This document shows positions 21,756-32,639 of a DNA stretch of 64,000 nucleotides, piece by piece. A program made the translations under genes and the position numbers. The stretch covers positions 18,832,877 through 18,896,876 of the forward strand of contig OZ020591.1 in NCBI GenBank assembly GCA_963971535.1, read 5' to 3'. Every line of letters begins with the position of its first letter. Within the stretch, counting starts at the first letter, position 1. The notes beneath the pieces were generated by a model. The model was given only the letters and a program-made list of their open reading frames with translations. It did not search any database and was not told the DNA's origin. The DNA comes from Notolepis coatsorum. Its lineage: Eukaryota > Chordata > Actinopteri > Aulopiformes > Paralepididae.

Positions 21756-22144
21756 TGGTACGTCGGTGCTCCTATCCTACCAACTACCTTCAATCCCGCT
21801 GGGAACCATGCAGGCAAGTGATCTGGAACAAACACTCCATGTCACACATATTGCAAAGCACACAATTAAAACCGCTATCCATAACCCATAGATGCTACCA
21901 CTGCTACCGTAGTGTATAATGCTCGTTCCTGCATCACGGAGTGAGGTGTGCACTGCCTCACTGCACCGGCCGGAACAAACAGTTCACCTCACGTTCCGCC
22001 TGCAGGTGGCCCCCTATAACGGAACCTGGCTCATTGAGGCCCCTCCTCCTTTCTCATTACCGCCACCCGCCACATAAGTATGTAGGTGTGCACCTGGACG
22101 ACAAGCTGGCCTGGTCTGCAAGGCGTCCAATACTGCCCCCCAGT
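21756..22144. other. Unassigned; possible LINE scrap
   Basis: A short frame on the plus strand near 22075-22115 reads YVGVHLDDKLAWS, similar to the thumb motif of CR1/L2-group LINEs. The rest has no clear coding content. Boundaries are unknown. Confidence 0.35.
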
Positions 22145-22191
22145 GGTGTAATAAGGGAGTTCTTACACTTGCTGATTTGTTTGGGGTAGAG
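22145..22191 (+). pseudogene. L1-type ORF2 relic, left part (split by hAT)
   Basis: The reading GVLTLADLFGVE continues in frame across the hAT insertion into 29607 onward (GLCSFQDIQKHFNSPGTFF), a motif series found in the same order in L1-beta ORF2 (GIHTLGDIF ... GLRSFQDI). It is the host sequence of the nested complex at 22192-29598. Confidence 0.65.
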
Positions 22192-22505
22192 CAGTAGTTC
22201 TAAAATTTTTTACACCAAGTACCACCTGAGAACGTAGCTGGCTCTCCAAGTACCACCATATGACCGGCGTTAAAATACAGTCTATTCAGCTATGCACAGT
22301 TCACGCAGGAGGCAAATGTATTCCTAATACCATTATTTATTGTTAACTTTTGTCAGACACAGCCACAATGTACAAAGGGATTGCACTAGAACTAGCAAAC
22401 GCTTCCACACAACTCATACAATGCAAGGGGCATTGAGAACATAATAACTAACATTCTCACATAGCAAGTGAGAAAATTAAGAACTGTATTTCAGCAAATG
22501 TACTT

Positions 22506-22717
<212 letters not shown>

Positions 22718-23042
22718 TATTTTGTTACAACAACTTAATTTCCTGCATTCTGGTGCAGGAATTCTTGAAATTTTACCCTTTAAATGCCAGTGTTTGTGTG
22801 ACGGCATCACAAATTATTGTTAAAAAAAACACACAAAGTTAAATATTTTCAATATATCAAATGCAAAGTACATTTTTCTGGTGGGGATTATTACAGGCTA
22901 GGCATGTGTCAATGATTAGCAACAACACAGATTTTGATGGATTTTTTGTAATGTCAGATTTAACACCAACTCTTTTCAGAAAAGTGGGAGTATTTCATTT
23001 TTTATCTGACATTACAAAAAATATAAAAAAAAAAAAAATGGT

Positions 23043-24116
23043 TCCGCAACCCCAATCACCAGCAGATTAATTTTAATTATATTCATAGGACCTATCTTAC
23101 ACCTAGGAAGTTATTTGCTATGGGACTGATAGCCGACTCTCGGTGCACTTTGTGCTCTCAAAAGGCCACTGGCACTTATATGCATATGTATTGGGATTGC
23201 CCACCAGTGGCCCGTTTCTGGAGGTCAATAACGGACAAACTTTCAGATCTGTGTGGCTTAACTATCCCATTCACAGCTGTTACGCTACTCCTGAACGATA
23301 TAACGACACTACCCGCGTCCGTACAACTGAAAAGGGTTGTCCTAGCGGGCGTCACAGCAGCGAAGAAGCTAATAGCAATGAGATGGAAGGAGCCTGAGAA
23401 GCTTACAGTGATTAACTGGTCCCTAACATTGTTGGATGTGATTTATCTTGAGATATCCACGGCGCGGGTGATTGGGGTATACAGGCTGGCATTGACCTGT
23501 GGTTCGCAGCAGCTGAGAAGGTAAGGACCGCCGTGTGCGGCTGAGCGGGGTTGGGGTGCTTGATCGGGGGGTTCGGCGGTCTCATGGGAGGGGATGGAGG
23601 AAATGTCTTGTCTGTCTTGTTTTTTGTCTTGTCCTTCTTAACTTTGACTGGGGGGATTTTAGGGGGGGGTTGATATTTAGCTATTCTGCGCTATTTGTCA
23701 ATTCACATGCCATCTCCCCAAGGGACTAATATTGGCAGACTGATTGACCTGTCAACCAACTTGGAGGAAGATCCTCTTTCTTCTTACACTTTACCTTCTG
23801 CGAGTTTAGCAGTCTTGAACATGTGTAAGGGACCTAGGCTATCTACAGTAAATCTGCGGCAACACTCTCGTAAACAATCTTTTCAGTCACTCCACTTTGT
23901 AAAGGTGGGGGAAGGTTGGCATGTTTGAAGACATTTTTGCTATTGAAGTTGCCATCTATATTTGATAGGTTGGACGCTGTTTCTTTTTCTTTTTTGTCTT
24001 TATAATTTGTTATTCTGTATTATTATTGTTTGTTATTTTCCTGTGGAGTTATGTTTTTTGTTACTGTGGTTATTGTGTTTTGTTTCATGTAATTAATAAT
24101 AAAAAAATTTGATCAA
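23043..24116 (+). pseudogene. 5'-truncated L1 fragment (ORF2 C-terminus) inside the hAT
   Basis: The frame 23120-23524 encodes an L1 ORF2 C-terminus (CTLCSQKATGTYMHMYWDCPP ... VIYLEISTARVIGV) that aligns by eye closely with the end of L1-beta ORF2. A 3' UTR and A-rich tail follow. The repeat aaaaaaatggtt flanks it (just before 23043 and at about 24118-24129), a plausible target duplication that merges with the poly(A). Confidence 0.8.
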
Positions 24117-24267
24117 AAAAAAAATGGTTATGATCAGGGCTGAAGTTGAATTAAAGATTTATGACTGTTTAGACTGCATTACTCTGTCACAGTGATCTCC
24201 TGGTTGTTCCCCATTTAGGTTATCTAACTATCGTGCCGCCGCAACCAGAAACACTGGCCTGGCCGCT

Positions 24268-24562
24268 TGAAGCCTTTTTACAACGCATCCGCGTTTCCGG
24301 GTTCCCGTTTTGCGCTCTGATTGGCCAGGTCATGTGACATGAGCGCCAATCGTGGGACGGCAAGTTTCTACACTGGTTAAGCTTAGGCACTCTTCGAAGT
24401 TGGTTATAAGGTTAGAGTTTGTCTTAGAGCATGGCGATAGAACGCCAGGTAGTTTGCAGGCTGTTCGACGCGGAAATGGGCAAACACGCTATTGGGCGCA
24501 CATGTCACATGACCTGGCCAATCAGAGCGCCGGAAACGCGGATGCGTTGTAAAAAGGCTACA
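24268..24562. repeat. Foldback (long inverted repeat) in hAT interior
   Basis: Arms beginning cctttttacaacgcatccgc (24272) and ending gcggatgcgttgtaaaaagg (to about 24558) are reverse complements over about 56 bp, extending to the paired atgtgacat/atgtcacat. The left arm has a 12-bp extra piece (gttcccgttttg). About 165 bp lie between the arms. No clear target duplication was found, so it is either a nested MITE or part of the hAT. Confidence 0.75.
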
Positions 24563-24702
24563 CGCAGCCTGGCCTGCTTCTAAGTTCAGTGGCCTGACTG
24601 CAAAAAAAAAAAAAAAAAAAAGTATCATTTTTTTTTTATGTTTTCAAGTACCTCCAGCAGTACCACCTACCACTAGTGGTACGCGTACCACAGTTTGAGA
24701 AC

Positions 24703-24890
24703 TGTTGTGTATTGACATTCTAAGTTTGCCCCTTATTAGATAACGTCACGCCCCCTGCTAATAAGTACTGCCGTGATTGTAATCACCTGTGTTGAGTTTT
24801 CCACTAAAGAGCTGTCAACTGGAATTTACCCGTGTCTCGTGTCTCCTCATTATTATATGTTATACTAAATAACCAGATGAGTATACAACA
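24703..24890 (+). repeat. 5' LTR of the gypsy element
   Basis: 188 bp, starting tgttgtgtattgac and ending gtatacaaca. It has no mismatch with the 3' LTR, implying insertion so recent that no substitution has accumulated, or gene conversion. The sequence contains aacgtcacgcc, a CRE-like motif, and may hold the promoter. Confidence 0.95.
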
Positions 24891-25182
24891 AAACTGGCGA
24901 CGAGGATAATACGGATCTCACGTTGTGTTTGTTATTGTCGGCAATAGTCCGCATCTGACGTGTTTGTTTGTTTTCGCGAGTGTGCAGCGCGACGTCGGGG
25001 CTGCGGTAACTTGGCAACGGTGCATACTGCTGTGTTGACACTGTTGCGGGCGGCGTATGGAGACGGAGAAAAGGTGAAATCTCCGCGATGGGAAGGAGAC
25101 TGAGTAAATGAGGAGGGGCAGATGGTGCCAGATCCAAAGACAGTAACTCAAACGAAACAAGGACAGGACTAATTGCAGGAAG

Positions 25183-27336
25183 ATGGCTGCACTGTTTGGA
25201 CATATTGGACCATTCGAGGAGACGGAACAATGGAGTTCTTACACCGAAAGGTTTGAGTATTTTGCACTTGCTAATAAGATTGAAGAGGATATCATAGTAC
25301 CTACATTCTTAAGTGTTATGGGAGCAAAAACGTATAACCTACTGCGCAGTCTGGTGCAGCCAGAGAAGCCAGGGGACAAGTCCTATGAAGACATAGTGGG
25401 AATATTAAAAGATCACTACTCTCCTAAGCCACTGGTCATTGCAGAGCGTTTCAGGTTCCATAAAAGGAACCAAGAAGAGGGTGAATCTGTTTCACAGTTT
25501 GTAGCTGTACTTAAACGCCTGTCTGAATATTGTGAATTTGGTATTTCACTCAATGACACCATACGTGACAGACTGGTGTGTGGTCTACGCAGTGAGTCTA
25601 TTCAGAAACGACTACTGAGTGAAGCTAACCTGAGACTGGAAAAGGCCATAGAGATAAGTACGTCAATGGAAATGGCTGCCCGAGAAGCACAGCAGCTAAG
25701 TCTATCAGCCCAAGTGCACAAGTTGTCTTTTGAGGACAAGAAGACAACAGCTGGCAAGCCATGCTACCGCTGTGGGAGAATGGGGCATCAGCCATCAGAG
25801 TGTTGGTGTAAAGACGTAGACTGCAGAAACTGTGGTATAAAAGGCCATATCGAACGTGCTTGTGGTAATAGGAAGACCCAGACATACAAACAGCACACTG
25901 AGATGAAGAAAGGTGGTTTCTACAGAAACAAGAAGAAACGTGTGAATAAGATGGAGCACGAACAGGACGAGCAGAGTGACTGTGAGTCTGATGATGATGA
26001 TGATGATGATACTGTACATGTGTTATCTGTGCTGGACAGTGATGATGGATACTGGGTCACACCACTGTTGGACAATAAAGCAGTGCGGATGCAAGTGGAC
26101 ACCGGCACACGTGTGTCCATGGTATCGGAGGCTGTTTTCAGAGAGAAGCTGCAGCACCTGACTCTTCGAGTGAGCAAATTGAAGTTAAGGACCTACACTG
26201 GAGAGGCTGTTCCAGTGTTAGGAGTTGTGAATGTGACAGTGGAACACAACAAACGGAAGAAGACTCTTCCACTGTACATCATTCGTGGAAACCGTCCAGC
26301 TCTGCTAGGACGGCGATGGCTTGAGAAACTCAGACTGAACTGGCAAGAAGTGTTCATGGTTAAGGATGGAGACACAGGCCCCCTACAGGAGATTTTGAAG
26401 AAGCACTCCAAAGTTTTTGGTGGAGACCTTGGTAGCATGAAGGACATTACTGTTAAGCTGACAGTCAAACCAGGAAGCACACCGAGGTGTTTAAAGGCTA
26501 GACCTGTTCCGTATGCCATCAAACCCAGGGTAGATGCAGAACTAGACAGATTGGTGGAGAGTGGGGTATTGGCGCCAGTGAGCACCAGTGAATGGGCCAC
26601 GCCGATTGTTCCAGTCATGAAGAAGGATGGGGGTCTAAGACTCTGTGGTGATTTTAAAGTCACTGTGAACCCTGTCTTGATTGCAGAACAGTATCCACTA
26701 CCCCTCATTGATAAACTCTTTTCTGGTTTAGCTGGGGGACAGAAGTTTAGTAAGATAGACTTGTGTCAGGCATATCTCCAGATGCATGTAGATCCAGAGT
26801 CACAGGAACTGTTGACCATAGTGACACACAAGGGGCTATTCAGGTACCAGAGGCTTCCTTTTGGGATTACTTCTGCTCCAGCACTTTTCCAAAGAGCAAT
26901 GGACCAGATCCTAAGTGGGCTACGAGGGGTCCAGTGTTACCTGGATGACCTGCTTATCACAGGACCGGATGAGCAGTCGCACTTAAGGAACCTGGGGGCC
27001 ACACTGCAAAGACTGGAGGAATATGGTCTTAGAGTCCGGGAAGACAAATGCGAGTTTTTCCAACCTTCTGTCGAGTACCTGGGGCACGTGATTGACAGCA
27101 CTGGACTCCACAAAGCACCGTCAAAGGTGAAGGCTATTGTGGAGGCTCCATCTCCGAAGAATGTGAGTCAGTTGAGATCATTCCTTGGCCTGCTGACATA
27201 CTATGCGAAGTTTGTGCCTGACCTTGCCAATAGGCTGAAACCGCTCCATGAGCTGCTACACAAAGCCCAAACATGGAATTGGACAGACAAATGTGAGGCA
27301 GCTTTCAAAGGAGCAAAGGCAGCCCTCTCTGTCTGA
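25183..27336 (+). pseudogene. gypsy gag-pol, N-terminal part (Gag, protease, RT)
   Basis: One 717-residue frame. Residues ~1-185 are the capsid-like Gag. Two CCHC zinc knuckles lie at ~194-228 (CYRCGRMGHQPSEC and CRNCGIKGHIERAC). An acidic stretch follows at ~265-275 (poly-Asp). The aspartic protease motif is VDTGTRVSMV at ~304. RT spans ~440-690 with FSKIDLCQAYLQM, LPFGITSAPALFQRAM and the catalytic YLDDLL at ~585. The frame ends prematurely at 27334-27336 just after the RT because the tetranucleotide tctg is duplicated (about 27326-27334). The start is the first ATG, 292 bases after the LTR. Confidence 0.92.
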
Positions 27337-29188
27337 AGCCCTCACCCACTTTGACCCCGCCTTGTCACTTCAGCTGGCGTGTGACGCCTCACCTTATGGT
27401 GTGGGTGCAGTAGTATCGCACATCATGCCATCAGGGGAAGAGAGACCTATCGCCTTTGCATCACGGACGCTGAGCAAAGCGGAAAGCAATTATGCGCAGA
27501 TTGAGCGTGAAGCACTGTCTATAGTGTTTGGAATAAAGAAATTTCATCAATATCTCTACGGCAGGAAATTCACGCTACTGACAGACCATCGACCTCTCAC
27601 CTCTATCTTCGGTCCTCATACAGGCATTCCATCGCTTGCGGCCAGTCGTATGCAGCGATGGGCTTTGTTGCTGTCTGCCCACCGGTATGACATTAGGTAT
27701 AGGAAGTCGGATCAGCACGGGAATGCTGACGGGCTCTCGAGGCTCCCGTTGCCTGTCACACATAATCGGACACCACAAGCGGAGATCTTCTACTTCAAGG
27801 AAGTGACCGCTGCTCCAGTGACCTCAACTCATGTGAAGAAACACACACACACGGACCCGGTCATGTCTGAGGTTATGGACATCGTCACTCGTGGACGGGG
27901 AGGGGAGATGACACCAAGCTTGAAGCCTTACCTGGTGAGACGAAACGAGTTGTCGGTCCAGTCTGGATGCCTATTGTGGGGCTATCGTGTCATTATTCCC
28001 CCACCACTGAGAGGGAAAGTGCTTGACGAGCTCCACTCTGGACACTGTGGGGTCGTGCGTATGAAGGAAATTGCACGCAGCTATTTCTGGTGGCCAGGCC
28101 TGGATGCAGCTATAGAGGAGAAAGCAAAGTCATGTTCTGCCTGCCAGAGAGTGAGAAACCTCCCACAGCTGGCTCCATTACATCCGTGGGACTGGCCTGA
28201 AGAACCATGGCAAAGAGTCCACATAGACTTTGCTGGACCATTGGAGAACCACATGTTCTTAATCGTAGTCGACGCTCATAGCAAATGGCCTGAGGTTGTC
28301 GTCATGACGGGCACCTCCTCTATGAGGACCATCGAAGAGCTAAGGTCTATCTTCAGCCGCTTTGGTCTACCACAACAGCTGGTTAGTGATAATGGCCCAC
28401 AACTAGTGTCTGAAGAGTTCAAGACATTCATGGAGGAGAATGGTATTCAGCACATCAAGTCTGCACCCTATCACCCTGCTACCAATGGGCTCGCTGAAAG
28501 GTTCGTACAGACCATGAAGCAAGCTCTTAAGTCCTCTCAAGGTACACAGTCCATCAACAGGCGCCTCAGTGCTTTCCTGCTGTCATACCGAAACACACCT
28601 CATGCTACGACAAAGGTCTCGCCTGCCTCGGCTATGCTCAAGAGACAACTCCGCACTCGACTTGACCTCCTGAGACCCCAAAAGACGAGGGAGATTGTGC
28701 ATATGCAACAGAGAGCTCAAGTGGAGAGGCGAGCGAAAGCAAAGTTTCGGAGCTTCACAGCTGGAGACCGGGTTCTCGCCCGGAACTATACAAAAGGGGT
28801 CAAATGGATGCCTGCAACAGTTGTTGCAAAAACGGGTCCTGTGTCATATACAGTAGAAACCAGGGATAATCTCATCTGGAGAAGACACATCGATCAACTG
28901 CTCCACACGGCTGGTTTCCATGATGACTCACCTCAGCCGCCATCCTTTGTTCCAGAGCAGGAGACCTACCAGGAGCAGCATTCATCACCAGAAGAGCCCC
29001 AGACGCAACCTGCAAGAGTGGCCCCTGTCCCAGGCACACCTAGGCCTATCCCAGCCATCACTTCTCCCAGACCCGGACTCCTACAGTCCTCCCCAAAAGA
29101 CAATGAAACTGACTTGCCTACAGGTCGTTACCCCAGTAGAGTCAGACGCCCTCCTGATAGACTAACCCTTACAATTGGGGCAGAATAA
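27337..29188 (+). pseudogene. gypsy pol, C-terminal part (RNase H, integrase)
   Basis: Downstream of the 4-bp duplication the text resumes in another frame, open to 29188. RNase H shows LACDASPYGVGAVVSH and LTDHRPLTSIF. Integrase shows the HHCC zinc module (HSGHCGVVRMKEIARSYFWW ... CSACQ) and the three catalytic acids in HIDFAGP, VSDNGPQLVS and GLAERFVQ. A GPY/F-like module (GPVSYTVETRDN) follows. No chromodomain is visible. The frame is intact, so the single duplication is the only disabling lesion I see in the element. Confidence 0.92.
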
Positions 29189-29400
29189 TCCCCAGGGTTC
29201 AGTCTGGGAATTGAGGTAGTCTACCCTCTTTCCCTAGTTCAGGCAAAGGTTACTAGCCAATGAAAGTTTAAGTTTAAATATGATTTGTTAAGTTAATTAT
29301 AGAATGAAGGATACCAAACCACAGTGACACTTAGTGTTTTTTTGTTAATGTTTAAGTACTTACTTTTTAGGGGAACCTTCAAAGTTAAGGGGGAGGGATA

Positions 29401-29588
29401 TGTTGTGTATTGACATTCTAAGTTTGCCCCTTATTAGATAACGTCACGCCCCCTGCTAATAAGTACTGCCGTGATTGTAATCACCTGTGTTGAGTTTTCC
29501 ACTAAAGAGCTGTCAACTGGAATTTACCCGTGTCTCGTGTCTCCTCATTATTATATGTTATACTAAATAACCAGATGAGTATACAACA
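29401..29588 (+). repeat. 3' LTR of the gypsy element
   Basis: Identical to 24703-24890 by eye over all 188 bases. It is preceded by the polypurine tract at about 29383-29400 and followed by the target duplication agaac. Confidence 0.95.
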
Positions 29589-29598
29589 AGAACCACTG

Positions 29599-30095
29599 GG
29601 GTAGAGGGTCTCTGCTCATTCCAAGACATTCAGAAACACTTTAATTCACCTGGCACTTTCTTCTAGCTTCTATTGCGCACAGCAATGGTGTACCTTGGGA
29701 TAGTCAATTAGGTACCCATCCATTTCACACAATATTTACCAGACCCAGGGGTCTGGTCTCAACGGTTTACGCCATGTTGGCAAAGACTTCTTCAAAGGCT
29801 CTACCCATTGATATAGTGTGCCAGTGTGGATATACCATTCAATAGCAGCAGTCTAAATGGGCTATTAATCTAGCAAAACATTTTGCTATCCCCCAGAATT
29901 CCCAACCACCAAGTCATCCATTTTGATTTTATACATAGGACATACTTTACTCCATGCATATTACATAAAGAAAGCCATGCCATCACCTAAAAGCGCTTTG
30001 TGCACACAAAAACGCCTTGTGTACCTTTTTCCATATGGTATGGGAGTGCCCAGGATTGGTTGATTTCTGGAGGAAGGATGCTTATGGTTGTCCTT
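29599..30095 (+). pseudogene. L1-type ORF2 relic, right part
   Basis: Continuation of 22145-22191. Pieces of the ORF2 C-terminus are legible in shifted frames (SFQDIQKHFNSPG; a Cys-His region near 29990-30060 with CALCTQK and MVWECPGLVDFW). It carries several stops and indels and is an old relic. Confidence 0.65.
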
Positions 30096-30097
30096 CT

Positions 30098-30240
30098 TAT
30101 TGATTGATTGATTGAAAACGTATTAACAGATTGCAGAATGGGTACAATGCTAAGAGGATGCAGACCAGAAAAATACTTTTGTTTTGTTTACATCGGGGTC
30201 CCCCATTTTCAATTCATCAGGACATTTATGACATACAATC
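30098..30240 (-). mobile_element. LINE-A 3' terminal fragment
   Basis: Reverse complement of the LINE-A 3' end, starting ttgattgattgattgaaaacg and including ggtcccccattttcaattcat. It abuts, tail outward, a plus-strand LINE-A fragment at 30242. Confidence 0.85.
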
Positions 30241-30241
30241 A

Positions 30242-30955
30242 ATCAAATCAAGGTCAGTGAATACCACGACCACAACACCAGAGGAAGCTCAACAAATCAT
30301 GTTAAACCCAGATTCGGCTCAAACAAGGTACTAAACACGTTTCGCAATTATGCCACATCAATGTGGAACGCCCTACCCAACGCTGTAAAGGAATGTGAAT
30401 CACTACCCACATTCAAAACCACTCTTAAAGAGCACCTACGGGAGGCTGCAATTCGAAACTGGCCACCGTAAATGTCCAACCCCCCCCCACCCCCTCCTAA
30501 TAGACAGTCTCCTCCCCACCGCATGTATATTTCTCTCCCACCCACCCACCCCCTCCTAATGTACAGTCTCCTCCCCACCGTATGTATATATTCTCTCCCC
30601 ACCGTATGTATATTTCTCTCCCACCCACCCACCCCCTCCTAATGTACAGTCCCCTCCCCATCATATCACTCTGTCAGGATCTATGGGTAACAGTACTGTA
30701 TATTTGCATATCGTATGTCACAAATGTAACAGTACTAAATACCTGTATGTCATGTATGTCCCTATGCCATAAATGTCATGTATGTTGTGTATGTCATAAA
30801 TGTCACTATGAATTGAAAATGGGGGACCCTGATGTAAACAAGACAAACGTCTTTCTCTGGTCCCCCTTAACAATTGTGTGTATTGAGCCGTACTGTATTG
30901 TACCCATTCTGCAATCTGTTAAATAAAGTTTTCATTCATTCATTCATCATTCATC
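30242..30955 (+). mobile_element. LINE-A fragment, C-terminus and 3' UTR
   Basis: 30242-30471 encodes the last part of LINE-A RT protein (KVSEYHDHNTRG ... GLNTFRN-like, ending AAIRNWPP, with a small deletion in the GLNTF region). It is followed by the repetitive C-rich 3' UTR (repeats of ctcccccaccgcatgtata and cctcctaatgtacagt) and the terminal aataaagttttcattcattc. Confidence 0.85.
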
Positions 30956-31028
30956 ATCTTCATTCATTCATCATTCATTCATCATCATTCATTCATTCAT
31001 TCATCATTCATCATTCATCATTCATCCC
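30938..31028. repeat. (ATTC)/(ATC) microsatellite
   Basis: Expanded tail of the LINE-A fragment, mixing attc and atc units. Confidence 0.9.
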
Positions 31029-31039
31029 TCTCTCGCACT

Positions 31040-31300
31040 CTCTCCAACCGCACGTCTCAACCGAGCCTGGTCAGGGGGGAGGGGCTAGGCCCAATGTGGA
31101 GTGACGTCCCCTCTCCGCCAATCAGCGCGCGGTCTGTCGCGGCCACAGTCCTTCCCTGTGTGAGGCAGCTATTGGCTGTTTATTTCCAAAGGGGCGGGGC
31201 GTGGGGTGCCGCGTGACGCGGACGTAGCTGATTGGTCAAGCCCTCCTTGACGTCACCAGGAAATACGGAAATGCCATGCAATGTCTCGTCCTAGCCACCA
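31040..31300. promoter_or_regulatory. CpG-rich promoter-like segment
   Basis: Unlike its AT-rich surroundings this stretch is GC- and CpG-rich. It contains CCAAT boxes on both strands (ccaat 31118-31122; attgg 31171-31175 and 31231-31235), a GC box (ggggcggggc 31191-31200), a CRE (tgacgtca 31248-31255) and a half CRE (gtgacgtc 31101-31108). No coding exon follows on either side, since the S element begins at 31359. It could be an orphan host promoter or the promoter of a mobile element. Confidence 0.5.
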
Positions 31301-31358
31301 GGGGCACCAGACTCCATGGCTTCACCTCGTTGCCTGCGGCTATAACGAGCTAATGACT

Positions 31359-32609
31359 GCGGTCAAGTGAGCCGTCTTTTGCTTTTGCGTGGTCAAATCA
31401 GCCGCTCTTGTTTTTCGAGTGCGCGATTAGTTCCAGGTTTACGGTAATGCATTAAAACAAGCCTGGGACGCTGTTGTAATGAACCGACGTGACTTTTGTC
31501 ACAGTCTCACAAGTAGATCTTACAGAAATACTTAATATGACATTGAATGCGCATCGAATCAATAGGACGTTTAGTCGAATCAATAGGACGTTTCGTATGT
31601 GCAGTATTATTGAACATCGAATCAATAGGATTCGACCACTAAAGCTACAGACAATTCCACAGAGGAACACTTCCGGTGAGGATTTCAAAGTAAAGGATGG
31701 CATGTGGTTAATTTCTATTATTTCATAAATAGTTTATTACACTGCCATGGTTGTACTTAGTACTTCTTAGACTACTTGTACAAATTATATGAAATATTTT
31801 TACTGTGTACTTTTTGAGTAATTTGAGTTTCAAAGTCCTCAGAATCAGCATTTTCTACTAACTTTGATGTTGGATAAAAAAAGATTTTCCCATAAGCAGT
31901 TTATGAAACTGCCATGGTTGTACTTAGTACCTCTTAGACTACTTGTACAAATTATATGAAATATTTTTACTGTGTACTTTTTGAGTAACTTGAGTTTCAA
32001 AGTCCTCAGAATCAGCATTTTCGACTAACTTTGATGTTGGATAAAAAAAGATTTTCCCATAAGCAGTTTATGAAACTGCCATGGTTGTACTTAGTACCTC
32101 TTAGACTACTTGTACAAATTATATGAAATATTTTTACTGTGTACTTTTTGAGTAATTTGAGTTTCAAAGTCCTCAGAATCAGCATTTTCGACTAACTTTG
32201 ATGTTGGATAAAAAAAGATTTTCCCATAAGCAGTTTATGAAACTGCCATGGTTGTACTTAGTACCTCTTAGACTACGTGTACAAATTATATGAAATATTC
32301 TTACTGTGTACTTTTTGAGTAATTTTAGTTTTAAAGTCCTCAGAATAAGCATTTTCGACTAACTTTGATGTTGGATAAAAAAATATTTTCCCATAAGCAG
32401 TTTATGAAACTGCCATGGTTGTACTTAGTACCTCTTAGACTACTTGTACAAATTATATGAAATATTTTTACTGTGTACTTTTTGAGTAATTTTAGTTTCA
32501 AAGTCCTCAGAATCAGCATTTTCGACTAACTTTGATGTGGGATAAAAAAAGATTTTCCCATAAGCAGTTTATGAAACTGCCATGGTTGTACTTAGTACTT
32601 GGGTTTAGA
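31359..32609 (+). mobile_element. Element S, copy 1 (unclassified, satellite-bearing)
   Basis: Sequence shared, in inverted orientation, with 57495-59208 plus 60954-61079. From the left it has a GC-rich end with two direct repeats ggtcaa[g/a]t[g/c]agccg (31361 and about 31392). A region with three copies of cgaatcaatagga follows (about 31555-31632), then a unique link and a 167-bp satellite array. No protein-coding frame was found. The left border at about 31359 is where the two copies stop matching; the right border at 32609 lies inside a satellite unit. Class unknown: a Helitron-like or other non-autonomous element is possible. Confidence 0.7.
31735..32609 (+). repeat. 167-bp satellite array in S copy 1
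   Basis: The phrase actgccatggttgtacttag recurs at 31741, 31908, 32075, 32242, 32409 and 32576, exactly 167 bp apart: five full units and a partial one. Units differ at few positions, suggesting recent expansion or homogenisation. The same monomer forms an inverted array at 57495-58970. Confidence 0.97.
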
Positions 32610-32639
32610 TTTTTCCTTTTTCCTTTTAATTAACATTTC

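Larger units (their letters stand above)
24703..29588 (+). mobile_element. Ty3/gypsy LTR retrotransposon, young
   Basis: Two LTRs of 188 bp (24703-24890 and 29401-29588) are identical by eye, begin tgttg and end acaaca, and are flanked by the 5-bp duplication agaac (24698-24702 and 29589-29593). A primer-binding region aaactggcgacgaggat follows the 5' LTR and a polypurine tract aagggggaggga precedes the 3' LTR. Gag and Pol lie in one frame except for one 4-bp duplication. No envelope gene is present. Features of Pol resemble the Mag-like group often annotated in fish as K02A2.6-like protein. Confidence 0.95.

Noticed and set aside
22942..23025. An 18-bp inverted repeat (ttttttgtaatgtcagat) as a terminator or MITE
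   Set aside because: It is short and AT-rich, without target duplication or a second copy in the window; likely chance or part of the hAT interior.
31735..32609. Centromeric satellite
   Set aside because: The 167-bp period is nucleosome-like, but the array is only about 0.9 kb and belongs to a dispersed element.
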